26,229 nt of DNA from a virus: positions 1 to 26,229 of the IMG/VR virus record IMGVR_UViG_3300038786_000076; one strand, written 5' to 3'. Each line of letters begins with the position of its first letter. Within the stretch, counting starts at the first letter, position 1. Below the pieces are notes generated by a model, which worked only from the letters and a program-made list of their open reading frames with translations, was not told where the DNA came from and ran no database searches. This document shows, piece after piece, positions 4,970-12,520 of this stretch. The position numbers were made by a program, and so were the translations under genes.

Positions 4970-6372
4970 TGGCAACAGGCACAAACACAGGCATTACAGC
5001 GCAGCATCCAGAATATATGCGACTGCTCCCGTTGTGGACTGAGATTAGAGCGGTCCTAAATGGAAAGCAGGCAGTTGTCGAATTAAAGCTACCAACTCCG
5101 ATCTACACAGACACGGTATCAGGCACAACTAAAACTGACCACTATAAGATCCAACAGCGCATAGAAACATATTTAATGCGTGGTCGTTTGTTCAATGCTA
5201 CAGCCAGAACACACGATAGCTATACAGGCATGGTTTGGTCACATCAACCAGAGTATGAGTTGCCTCCTGCAATGGCTTACGTTGATGATTACTTGCGTGA
5301 TAACGTGCAAAAGGTTGTTGCTGATGTAACTAGCACTGGCAGATATGGCGTATTGCTAGATTCAGACGGAGTTGAAACGGCAACTAAAGGCGAGCAAGAC
5401 AAAGGGATCGGCGTTCCTCAGTGGATCTTGTTTAGATCAGAGCAGATTATCTACTGGCGTGAAAATGAGATCCGACTTGCTGAAACTTACGAGAAGCGCA
5501 AAGGTGATCTTGATTACGAGGAAACATTGCAGATTAGAAGATTGGTTTTAATAGATAATGTTTATCATAACCAGGTGTGGAGAGACAACGATTTAGTTGA
5601 TGACGTTGTGCCTACTGTAAACGGATCGGCGCTTAATTATATTCCATTCCAGTATTTCGGGTCAGACGATAACAGCGAAGCAGCAACAAAACCACCAATG
5701 CACGATCTAGCAAGTTATAACATCGGGCACTTTATGCTTGATTGTGATAACCGGGACAACTTGCATTATCACGGGCAAGGCATGACGAATGTTTTCGTCG
5801 ATGATGGCGATGAGTTCACAACGCGCAATCCAAACGGGTTGAACGTTGGCGCTAAAGGGCAGAACCAATTCGGCAAAGATGACCGGGTTGAAATATTGCA
5901 GTTAGAAGCTACAGGCGCAATTGCTACAGAAATGGAACGAGACGAAAAGCGCATGATTATGATCGGCGCTCAGTTGGTGCAAGATACAAGTGGAAATCAA
6001 ACGCTAGGAGCTAAAAAGATCGAGGCAGGCGCGAGTATATCAACACTCAAGCGCATCTCTATGAACGTGTCAGAGGGCGTTACACAACTGCTTAACTGGC
6101 AAGCTGAGATGACCGGGCAAACTCCTGATATTGTTTATACTCTAAACACTGAGTTTATAACTGACGACATGACTCCTGAGATGTTAACCGCGCATTTATC
6201 ACTTGTGCAGATGGGCGCATTACCACTAACAACTCTCAACGAATCAGCGAGAAAAGCAGGACTAACTAAAAAGACAGATGAGGAGCTAGAGCAAGAGTTA
6301 GGAGAGCAGGCTTTTAACGTCGGCGGCACAAGTCAGGATGAAGCGGCAGCACTTGCGGCTAATGAGGTGTAG
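4969..6372 (+). CDS. Portal protein, DUF4055 family
   Basis: The portal ring forms the DNA channel at the capsid vertex and docks the terminase. This 467-residue protein resembles the DUF4055 family of phage portals: an N-terminal segment with HPEYMRLLPLWTEIRAVLNG, the RGRLFNATARTHDSYTGMVW region, and a central SYNIGHFMLDCDNRDNLHYH stretch. The C-terminal part (LGAKKIEAGASISTLKRISMNVSEG) is the helical stem and wing region of the family. The length matches the family. Its ATG overlaps the terL stop by one base (TAATG), which implies translational coupling. Placement directly between terL and the MuF gene supports the call. Confidence 0.88.
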   Translation: MATGTNTGITAQHPEYMRLLPLWTEIRAVLNGKQAVVELKLPTPIYTDTVSGTTKTDHYKIQQRIETYLMRGRLFNATARTHDSYTGMVWSHQPEYELPPAMAYVDDYLRDNVQKVVADVTSTGRYGVLLDSDGVETATKGEQDKGIGVPQWILFRSEQIIYWRENEIRLAETYEKRKGDLDYEETLQIRRLVLIDNVYHNQVWRDNDLVDDVVPTVNGSALNYIPFQYFGSDDNSEAATKPPMHDLASYNIGHFMLDCDNRDNLHYHGQGMTNVFVDDGDEFTTRNPNGLNVGAKGQNQFGKDDRVEILQLEATGAIATEMERDEKRMIMIGAQLVQDTSGNQTLGAKKIEAGASISTLKRISMNVSEGVTQLLNWQAEMTGQTPDIVYTLNTEFITDDMTPEMLTAHLSLVQMGALPLTTLNESARKAGLTKKTDEELEQELGEQAFNVGGTSQDEAAALAANEV

Positions 6373-6374
6373 TA

Positions 6375-7472
6375 ATGGCTACCGTTGATAAGTTAACGAC
6401 AATATATAGCGCTCACTCAACCTATCTTGAACGCGTTGCTGCTAAGTTCGGTAATGATGTTGTTCCGTACCTTGAGAGTATTGAGAAGCGCATAAGTAAA
6501 ACATTAAGCGCAATGCCTAATAAAACGCTGACACCTCAAGAAACCGCAGCTATACGCGCAGAGATTGACTCTATAACACGCGAGGAGCTAAAGGCGTACA
6601 CTACTCAATATAAGATTGATAACCGTGAGATAGGACAACACCAGGTCGCATTTGATGCGAAAACCTTGGAGAGTGTTATAACTGGATATGAGGCATCCAT
6701 TCCTTCAGCTGGAATTGTTAATAAGCTGGCTGTAAAGACTCCTATTAGCGTTGGGTTTGGTCAGTTTTCAACTTACAACCGCTATATAGCAAACTACTGG
6801 CAGCAATACACGAAAGTTATTAATGACACTGTATCGGCTGGTTTTATATCTGGTGGCACAAATAGAGAGATAGCAAAGAACATACTTAGTCAAATTACAA
6901 TCGGAACCGATGGCGGTGATCTTGCAAAAGCTCAACGCGCAGCAAAGACGATGGCAAGGACTGGCACTAATCACTACGCAACGCAATCAACAATTGCATT
7001 TGTAGATAAAAACGATGAAGTGTTGATTGGCTATAGGATGATCTCAACGCTTGATGGCGTCACATCACGTCAATGTAGCGCGCTAGATCAAATTGTATTC
7101 AAGAAAGACGATCCAAACATTCCTTGGCCTCCAGGTCATCCTAATTGTCGTCGAAGAGTTACTTATGAGGTAGACGGTCGATATCGCTACGATGATTCAG
7201 CAAGCACACGACCATCAAACTTTAGAGATGCAGAAGGTACGCGAGATCCGAAACGCGTTAGCAGCAAAAAGACCTATCACGAATCACTCAAGGCTATGAG
7301 TAAAGAGGATCGCAACTCTATTTTAGGCGCACCACTTGGTAATGCTTTATCTAAAATGAGCCCTGAAGAATTCTCAAAGAATCTGATTAACTCAACTTAT
7401 GAACCTTTGTCGATCGCTGATATGAAAGAGAACAGCAATAACGCAATAGGTATAATTTTAAAGCAGCAATAG
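6375..7472 (+). CDS. MuF-like minor head protein
   Basis: MuF/SPP1 gp7-like proteins bind the portal and are carried in the head in few copies. The diagnostic region lies around residues 225-265: YRMISTLDGVTSRQCSALD, then the cysteine- and proline-containing WPPGHPNCRRRVTY. The N-terminal half is helical. The C-terminal 100 residues are charged and carry no recognised toxin domain. The ATG at 6375 follows GAGGTG, and only 2 bases separate it from the portal stop. The gene ends a packaging and portal transcription unit; a 423-base gap follows. Confidence 0.88.
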   Translation: MATVDKLTTIYSAHSTYLERVAAKFGNDVVPYLESIEKRISKTLSAMPNKTLTPQETAAIRAEIDSITREELKAYTTQYKIDNREIGQHQVAFDAKTLESVITGYEASIPSAGIVNKLAVKTPISVGFGQFSTYNRYIANYWQQYTKVINDTVSAGFISGGTNREIAKNILSQITIGTDGGDLAKAQRAAKTMARTGTNHYATQSTIAFVDKNDEVLIGYRMISTLDGVTSRQCSALDQIVFKKDDPNIPWPPGHPNCRRRVTYEVDGRYRYDDSASTRPSNFRDAEGTRDPKRVSSKKTYHESLKAMSKEDRNSILGAPLGNALSKMSPEEFSKNLINSTYEPLSIADMKENSNNAIGIILKQQ

Positions 7473-7491
7473 AAATGACCTATTAATAATA

Positions 7492-7515
7492 GCTAATCAA
7501 TAGGGTTAAACGATT
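7492..7515 (+). repeat. Dispersed 24-bp repeat, copy 2
   Basis: This copy matches 681-704 at 20 of 24 positions, with identical first 12 bases (GCTAATCAATAG) and last 8 bases (AAACGATT). It lies 20 bases after the MuF stop, at the start of the noncoding region before the capsid cassette. Its role is unknown. Confidence 0.55.
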
Positions 7516-7572
7516 ATACTAATAATGGAACATGCGTTATTATTTAGTTACTTTAAATAAACGAGTTAACAG

Positions 7573-7723
7573 AATTGCACAGTAAGATGACTGGTTTAGC
7601 TGCAATTGCAGCTTAAAAGAGCAGGGCGGTTCGATTCCGCATGGGTTGCTGACATCTGGTGAAGGACACGGTTCAAATCCGTGACTGGCGAAAGCCTAAG
7701 AGAGTGATCCGCTTGGTACGGAT
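7573..7723 (+). other. Structured noncoding region with tRNA T-arm-like hairpins
   Basis: Four hairpins lie here with no gene. AGCTGCAATTGCAGCT at 7598-7613 is a perfect palindrome. GCGG, loop TTCGATT, CCGC (7626-7640) and CACGG, loop TTCAAAT, CCGTG (7667-7683) both look like tRNA T arms, the second with a perfect 5-bp stem and a 7-base loop. ATCCG, loop of 7, CGGAT (7707-7723) is anticodon-arm-like. I could not close an acceptor stem around either T arm, so these are not whole tRNA genes. They may be remnants of tRNA insertions or RNA-processing elements in the 3' tail of the portal-MuF message. Confidence 0.5.
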
Positions 7724-7752
7724 AAGCATGACACTGCGAAAGAATAGATTAT

Positions 7753-7779
7753 AAAGCCTCTTCAATGAGGCTTTATTTT
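7753..7779 (+). terminator. Intrinsic terminator ending the packaging-head operon
   Basis: AAAGCCTC (7753-7760) pairs perfectly with GAGGCTTT (7767-7774) across a 6-base loop and is followed by ATTTT. It separates the portal-MuF unit from the capsid promoter downstream. Confidence 0.8.
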
Positions 7780-7786
7780 GGGTGGT

Positions 7787-7838
7787 ATGTTGCACAAAAT
7801 GCAACATCAAATGCGCATTATTGCACTAATTGCAATAA
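7787..7838 (+). promoter_or_regulatory. Two operator-like inverted repeats at the capsid promoter
   Basis: Two palindromes share the core TTGCA, 5 bases, TGCAA. The first has perfect 8-bp arms ATGTTGCA/TGCAACAT (7787-7794 and 7800-7807). The second has perfect 8-bp arms TTATTGCA/TGCAATAA (7818-7825 and 7831-7838), extending to CGC/GCG after one mismatch. Their centres are 31 bp apart, close to three helical turns, so a dimeric protein would sit on the same face at both. The second site covers the -35 box and spacer of the promoter at 7821-7848, as expected for a repressor site. Confidence 0.6.
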
Positions 7839-7848
7839 AGCGTATAAT
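7821..7848 (+). promoter_or_regulatory. Sigma70-like promoter for the scaffold-capsid cassette
   Basis: TTGCAC at 7821-7826 and a perfect TATAAT at 7843-7848 are 16 bases apart. The scaffold gene begins 48 bases downstream. The promoter follows a strong terminator and carries an operator-like palindrome over its -35 region, so this cassette is probably transcribed and controlled on its own. Confidence 0.7.
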
Positions 7849-7895
7849 GTATAAATAAAGCGCAGAGCGCATAACGAAACCAGAGGTTTTAACAA

Positions 7896-8546
7896 ATGAA
7901 CGCAGAAGAATTTAAAGCAGCAGTTGAAGCGGTAGACTTAACGGCAGTAGATGCCACGGCGCAGATTTTAGAGCTTAATAAAGGGCTGATGAATAGCAAT
8001 ACAACGCTATTAGATGAATCCAAGCTTAACAAGACCAAGGCGCAAGAAGCTAACGAAGCAACAGAGGCGGCTAGATCTGCTGCGCTTGTGGCTGAAGAGG
8101 CTAGATTAGCAGCCGTTGGAACTGAGGAAGAAAAAAGCCGACATCAAGAGAAAAAGCTAGCAGAAAGCGTTGCTGCTGAAAAATCTATCTCTGCAAAGTG
8201 GAAAGATGCAGTTGAAGCTCGCGACAAAGGCGATGTGATTAATGACATTCTTTCTGGAATAGATCCAAAACAAAAAGCATTTGTTAAAACACATTTAGAG
8301 AACAGCGTGTCAATTTCGTATGATGAGAACGGCGCGGCATTAGTAAGCATTAAAGACGGTGATAATAATTATTCATCGGCTAAAGACTTTTTCAGCGGAG
8401 TTGATGGGTCTGACACATGGAAACATGCGTTATTAGCTACGAGCCTTAGCGGAGCAGGGACGCAGCAAAGTACCACACCAGGATCGGGCGGAAAAAAATA
8501 TGGCGACATGTCTTTTGAAGAACGAGCAAAATTTAACTCTCAATAA
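7896..8546 (+). CDS. Capsid scaffolding protein
   Basis: This 216-residue protein has the features of phage scaffolds. It is highly charged and helical with a long coiled-coil-like middle (EANEATEAARSAALVAEEAR and following, about residues 48-115), low aromatic content, and a flexible Gly/Ser/Thr-rich segment near the C-terminus (GAGTQQSTTPGSGGKK). It lies directly before the major capsid gene. The ATG follows CAGAGGTTTTAACAA. The family cannot be named from sequence alone because scaffolds diverge quickly; the call rests on composition and position. Confidence 0.8.
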   Translation: MNAEEFKAAVEAVDLTAVDATAQILELNKGLMNSNTTLLDESKLNKTKAQEANEATEAARSAALVAEEARLAAVGTEEEKSRHQEKKLAESVAAEKSISAKWKDAVEARDKGDVINDILSGIDPKQKAFVKTHLENSVSISYDENGAALVSIKDGDNNYSSAKDFFSGVDGSDTWKHALLATSLSGAGTQQSTTPGSGGKKYGDMSFEERAKFNSQ

Positions 8547-8562
8547 TAAAAGGTAATTCAAA

Positions 8563-9510
8563 ATGGCTACAGGCGATTTTCAAGTATTTAACGGTAGCGC
8601 GTATAACGCATTCAAGAACACTTTACAACAAGAAGTTGAGCTATTTAACGGCGCAACACGTAACGCAATTGTGTTGGCTTCGGTGATGTTCTCAGGCGAC
8701 AAGAACGAGTTAGCAGCGTTTGAGTCTATTGCCTCACTAGTTGGCAATCGTGACCCTTCTGCTGTTGGTGCAAACTCAGAACACGCACTAGCTGAGCTAT
8801 TAAAGATCGACATTAAAGTCGGTTGGGGCTTGCCTAATATCACCTATACAAACGCTTCTTTTGATTGGACTCAGCGAGATCCAGCTCAGGCCGGCACTTT
8901 GTTCGGTGAAGAAGTTGCAAAGGGCGCAATGGCTTATATGCTTAACTCTGCATTAACTGCTTATGTTGCAGCGGTAGACAATGCTGATGTTGCTTACGTC
9001 GGCACGGCGGCAGTTGCAAGTTTAGAAAGCTTAAACTTAGGCGCTGGTAAGTATGGCGACCGTCAGGCAGACATTGCAGCGTGGGTAATGCACTCTAAGT
9101 CAGTTAATGACATTTACGGTCAAGCGCTAGCTAACAGCAATCAACTATTCACATTCGGTAATATTCGAGTTGTTGAAGATGGTCACGGGCGTCCGTTGGT
9201 GATGACTGATTCAGACGCGCTACACTTTGATAACACTGGCACAGAAAACTATTACCAGTTAGGTATCGTTGTTGGCGGCATCTCTGTTCAAGAGCAGGGC
9301 GATTACCGCAACTACACTGTTACAGATATTGTTCCTGTTAATCCTCGTGAATTGCTAACTGCGACTGGCTCATTTGGTCTTGGCTTGAAAGGTTACACGT
9401 TTAATCCTGCAATCGTTCAACCTGATGATGCAGACCTAGCGTTAATCACTAACTGGACGCGTGTTGGCGGCTTTAAAGATGGCTGCGGCGTGAGAGTCGT
9501 CTCTCTGTAA
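8563..9510 (+). CDS. Major capsid protein
   Basis: This 315-residue protein lies just after the scaffold and is the likely shell subunit, with an HK97-like fold expected. Family-like features are the N-terminal arm (FNGSAYNAFKNTLQQEVELFNGATRNAI), the middle segment PNITYTNASFDWTQRDPAQAG, and AWVMHSKSVNDIYGQALANS, a phrase typical of phage coat proteins. It ends VVEDGHGRPLVMTDSDAL and then a sheet-rich C-terminal region. Its promoter lies before the scaffold gene, and a terminator at 9689 closes the cassette. The stop overlaps the next ATG (TAATG). Confidence 0.85.
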   Translation: MATGDFQVFNGSAYNAFKNTLQQEVELFNGATRNAIVLASVMFSGDKNELAAFESIASLVGNRDPSAVGANSEHALAELLKIDIKVGWGLPNITYTNASFDWTQRDPAQAGTLFGEEVAKGAMAYMLNSALTAYVAAVDNADVAYVGTAAVASLESLNLGAGKYGDRQADIAAWVMHSKSVNDIYGQALANSNQLFTFGNIRVVEDGHGRPLVMTDSDALHFDNTGTENYYQLGIVVGGISVQEQGDYRNYTVTDIVPVNPRELLTATGSFGLGLKGYTFNPAIVQPDDADLALITNWTRVGGFKDGCGVRVVSL

Positions 9511-9683
9511 TGTTTTGTCTAAAGGTTGATTTACGCGGTGTTATTACTGATATAACACCGCAGACCTTTAAGCATATAGCATTCAGTGGCGCGCAGATTA
9601 TCAGCGGTGATAAATACTACATTGATAAAGCTGTCACACTTGGCGCAATAAAGCCTATCCGCAAAAAGCGCAAATCAAAATAA
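9510..9683 (+). CDS. Small basic protein after the capsid gene, 57 aa
   Basis: ATG 9510 overlaps the capsid stop by one base (TAATG) and the frame runs 57 codons to TAA 9681-9683. The protein starts MFCLKVDLRGVITDITP and ends in a basic tail (KPIRKKRKSK). The first half looks like a small beta fold. Coupling to the capsid gene and a terminator 6 bases after its stop suggest expression at capsid level, so a virion or neck role is plausible. No family was recognised. Confidence 0.7.
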   Translation: MFCLKVDLRGVITDITPQTFKHIAFSGAQIISGDKYYIDKAVTLGAIKPIRKKRKSK

Positions 9684-9688
9684 ATATT

Positions 9689-9709
9689 AGGGGCTTCGGC
9701 TCCTTTTTT
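9689..9709 (+). terminator. Intrinsic terminator with a UUCG loop after the capsid cassette
   Basis: AGGGGC and GCTCCT pair (one G-T pair) around a TTCG tetraloop and are followed directly by T residues (9704-9709, the first shared with the stem). This is a textbook strong terminator shape. It closes the scaffold-capsid unit; readthrough or another promoter must serve the genes from 9720, for which I see no clear promoter. Confidence 0.85.
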
Positions 9710-9719
9710 CGAGGTGCTA

Positions 9720-12089
9720 ATGAGCATTAGAAACAACTTGCTAGTTGACATTGTAGATGCTTCCGGTGGCATTGTGCGCAACCATAACAATCGAAACATG
9801 CTGCTAGAAGATTGGTGGTTCAATGTTGGCGGCTCTTACGGCTTTCCTGATATATATCCGCGATATTTCAACACACTAGACCCTGTACTGGCATCATATT
9901 ACCAACTCGCTACGCCTTGGGTTGCCACTGGCGATTTTGAGGTAGAGGTGGAGTTTAGCACTACGAGCGCAGATGCACAGGGATTTATTAGTGCAGTTAC
10001 AGATAACACAGGCTATCTAAGAATACTAAATGGCTATTTAAGGATTCAGGGCGATACAGCCATCCCATTGTCAGACTCAACCATTCAGTTTAACGATGGA
10101 AAACTTCATGTTGCAAAGGTAGTATCAAACGCAGTTGCAACGTCTATTTACGTTGATGGTGCGTTGCTTGTTACTGGAGACAGTGTAGGTGCTTTTAGTG
10201 TTGGGTATATTGGCAAGTACTTCGCTGGTTATTTCAACAGCATCATAGCCAATCCAATATTCCGTGACCTAACAACTCCAAGCAACACGCAGACCTATAA
10301 GCTTGATAGACCTACCGGGGATATTGAGCTATCCCAAGAAGGTAATAATACACTAAACTACGTAAACATCCCTGAGAGCAACCGAGACTTATACAGCCTT
10401 GATGCAGCAGAGGGTGAGTGGCTAGAAGGTGGTGTGCGAGAGTATACTCTTGGGAGTTCTGCTTACGTGCAGTTGCTTAATTGTGAGCTGGCTATAGGTG
10501 ATGTTCTTTCTGTGGTCACCTCGTTTCCTACATCAAATGTAGCAGCCCAAGCGCTTATAGCATCGAGTGTAACTGTCGGTTCCACATCTGTTTTTGCGAT
10601 AGATACAACTGGTCTTATAGTTATTAATTCACCATTCACAAGTAATTCAGTGAAGATTGACGGAGCTGCTTTTATTAGCGGCGACGCATATCCTATTGAC
10701 GGTTTATCACACACTATAGTTATTACGGCTGTAGTTACTACTCCGATAGTTAGAATAGGGACAAATTGGAACGAGGCAAATGGTTGGAGCAATGTGGTTA
10801 AGAATCTGCGGGTTACTAGAGCCAATCCGAGTGAAGCGTTTCCTGATTTGTTTTATCCAATCAATGACGGGTTTAAGAATGATCCAGTGATTGCGCAGAC
10901 AGTGAAGCACAGCCATAAAACGGACGGGACTGAGAGCTATGAAGTGGGGGGTGGGTTCTTGGATTATGAGACCGAGGGGGAAGAGTACACGTGGGATGGA
11001 GTGGATGATGCCGCGACTATTCCGGTGTGGACAGCTACCAATGCCGAGATTAGTTTTACCGCGAATGTAGCGGATATACTGACGAGACATGCGGTGATTA
11101 GTTACGGGAATGACTCGTGGATTCGCTTCAATACGGACGGGACTATAAGCAGTAAGAGCCAGGGGATAACGACTAAGATCTTCGGGGTTGCTAATGATTG
11201 GGGAACCGCTGGTGAGATTGACGTGTTGCTCAAACATAATAGTGCTACGTTATCGACTGAGATATTGATTGATGGGGTGTCGCTAGGAGTGCTAGAACTG
11301 CCGGCTGTGAGGACGTTAACCTATACGGACTTGGGGCATAAAGAGGGCGGTGACGAGATGAAAGGTGTCCTTAAGAATCTGCGCCTGAAAGATTTGGACG
11401 GGATCGCGCCTGAGAGATTTTATCCGCTGGGGAATGGAAGCACTACGGAGCTTACAGAGACCTTGGGTGACGGCTCGCTGAGTGGCACGTTGGTTGGTTT
11501 CGATGTGGCGAATTGGAATGATATCGGGGTGGCACCACAGTACGCAGGTATTGCAGCTTACGATACATTAGCAGAGAGAGCTGCGTTGGCTGGCACGACA
11601 GAGCAAGTTGAAGCTGTTAATTCTTGCGCAGAGGGTGACGTTAGGAATGGTGACTTTAGGTTTGGATTGAACCTTTGGTCTATAAGTGGTGAAGATGCAA
11701 CTCACACGGTCACTTTAGAGAGCGGCGGCGCACGATACGTGAGCGATACAACATCGCCCCAGCTTTCAATGTCTCAAGCTACAATTCTTACAATAGGCGA
11801 TGAGTACACACTGTCTATTAAAACTATAGACCTAGTTAGTGGATCTTTAAAATCCGATTCATTCGGCGGGGCGGTTATTACTGGATCAAGTGGAGAGGTT
11901 GTAGAGTTCAACGCATTAGCCACAACAAGCTCGCTTAGCATTACCAGAAATGAAGCGAACGTCGATGTGCTAATAGACAACATATCAATCCGCAAAGCTT
12001 CCTCAGAGCAAGTGCTTAAAGACACTGTAATGGACGGAACAGCAGTAAACTTTGATGTAGATAACTGGTCAATTTTGGAGATAGCGTAA
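9720..12089 (+). CDS. Large multi-module LamG-like virion protein
   Basis: This protein of about 789 residues is built of beta-sandwich, concanavalin/LamG-like modules with a carbohydrate-binding-like C-terminal part. Phrases typical of LamG modules recur: DGKLHVAKVVSNAVATSIYVDG, VVKNLRVTRANP and GVLKNLRLKDLDG, with FYPINDG and FYPLGNG linkers. The motif FDV.NW occurs near residue 600 and again at the C-terminus. VRNGDFRFGLNLWSISG starts a CBM-like domain. The start is ATG 9720, with GAGG 5 bases before it. It probably acts as a head fibre, decoration or glycan-binding protein. The coding DNA from about 10,860 to 11,520 is richer in G-ending codons (GGG, ACG, CTG) than its flanks, which suggests an acquired module. 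Confidence 0.75.
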   Translation: MSIRNNLLVDIVDASGGIVRNHNNRNMLLEDWWFNVGGSYGFPDIYPRYFNTLDPVLASYYQLATPWVATGDFEVEVEFSTTSADAQGFISAVTDNTGYLRILNGYLRIQGDTAIPLSDSTIQFNDGKLHVAKVVSNAVATSIYVDGALLVTGDSVGAFSVGYIGKYFAGYFNSIIANPIFRDLTTPSNTQTYKLDRPTGDIELSQEGNNTLNYVNIPESNRDLYSLDAAEGEWLEGGVREYTLGSSAYVQLLNCELAIGDVLSVVTSFPTSNVAAQALIASSVTVGSTSVFAIDTTGLIVINSPFTSNSVKIDGAAFISGDAYPIDGLSHTIVITAVVTTPIVRIGTNWNEANGWSNVVKNLRVTRANPSEAFPDLFYPINDGFKNDPVIAQTVKHSHKTDGTESYEVGGGFLDYETEGEEYTWDGVDDAATIPVWTATNAEISFTANVADILTRHAVISYGNDSWIRFNTDGTISSKSQGITTKIFGVANDWGTAGEIDVLLKHNSATLSTEILIDGVSLGVLELPAVRTLTYTDLGHKEGGDEMKGVLKNLRLKDLDGIAPERFYPLGNGSTTELTETLGDGSLSGTLVGFDVANWNDIGVAPQYAGIAAYDTLAERAALAGTTEQVEAVNSCAEGDVRNGDFRFGLNLWSISGEDATHTVTLESGGARYVSDTTSPQLSMSQATILTIGDEYTLSIKTIDLVSGSLKSDSFGGAVITGSSGEVVEFNALATTSSLSITRNEANVDVLIDNISIRKASSEQVLKDTVMDGTAVNFDVDNWSILEIA

Positions 12090-12520
12090 TGTATACAATT
12101 TACACAGTAGAACACTGCCCTGAAGCAATGTTAGCTAAATACCCCACTCCTGCTTTATACGTTGAAGATAGTCTTTATCTATTCGGGGAAACGCTTGAGC
12201 AGATTACTGGCACAGCGGCAGAGTTGATAATTGATGTTGCTAGTTATGGTTTATATATTCCACCTGAGCCTGTTAAAACTTATCAATATGATGAGTTAGG
12301 TGAGCCTGTGCTTGATACCAACGGTGAGCAGGTATTTACGCTCTCTGAGGTGATTATTCCACCTTGTGAAGAAAGAGGCTTGCTAACATGTGAACTCGAT
12401 GCTGAGGTGGATAGGTTGCTATTGCTGATGGATGTTGGCGAAGTGCAGTTGTCTAAGGCGCAAGGGCAATATTTGTATGAAACTAGATTTAAACCAGTTA
12501 GTGAAGAGGTTATTTTATGA
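12089..12520 (+). CDS. Hypothetical virion-associated protein, 143 aa
   Basis: This acidic protein of 143 residues begins MYTIYTVEHCPEAMLAKYP. I do not recognise the family. A proline-rich middle (YIPPEPVKTYQYDELGEPV) looks extended, and the C-terminal part is helical (LDAEVDRLLLLMDVG). It overlaps the LamG gene by one base (TAATG) and the next gene by 4 bases (ATGA), so the three are translationally coupled and probably work together, for example as a fibre with its adaptor or chaperone. Confidence 0.7.
   Translation: MYTIYTVEHCPEAMLAKYPTPALYVEDSLYLFGETLEQITGTAAELIIDVASYGLYIPPEPVKTYQYDELGEPVLDTNGEQVFTLSEVIIPPCEERGLLTCELDAEVDRLLLLMDVGEVQLSKAQGQYLYETRFKPVSEEVIL

Noticed and set aside
7587-7616. 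Nine-codon frame with a tmRNA-tag-like end (LAAIAA)
   Set aside because: It is too short, has a poor ribosome site, and the surrounding sequence lacks the conserved 5' part of tmRNA.
7626-7683. Complete tRNA genes in the gap before the scaffold gene
   Set aside because: T-arm-like hairpins are present, but I could not find matching acceptor strands, a D arm and an anticodon arm in order.
10463-11237. Minus-strand frames opposite the LamG-like gene
   Set aside because: They lack ribosome sites and motifs, overlap each other, and the plus frame is continuous with coherent repeated modules.
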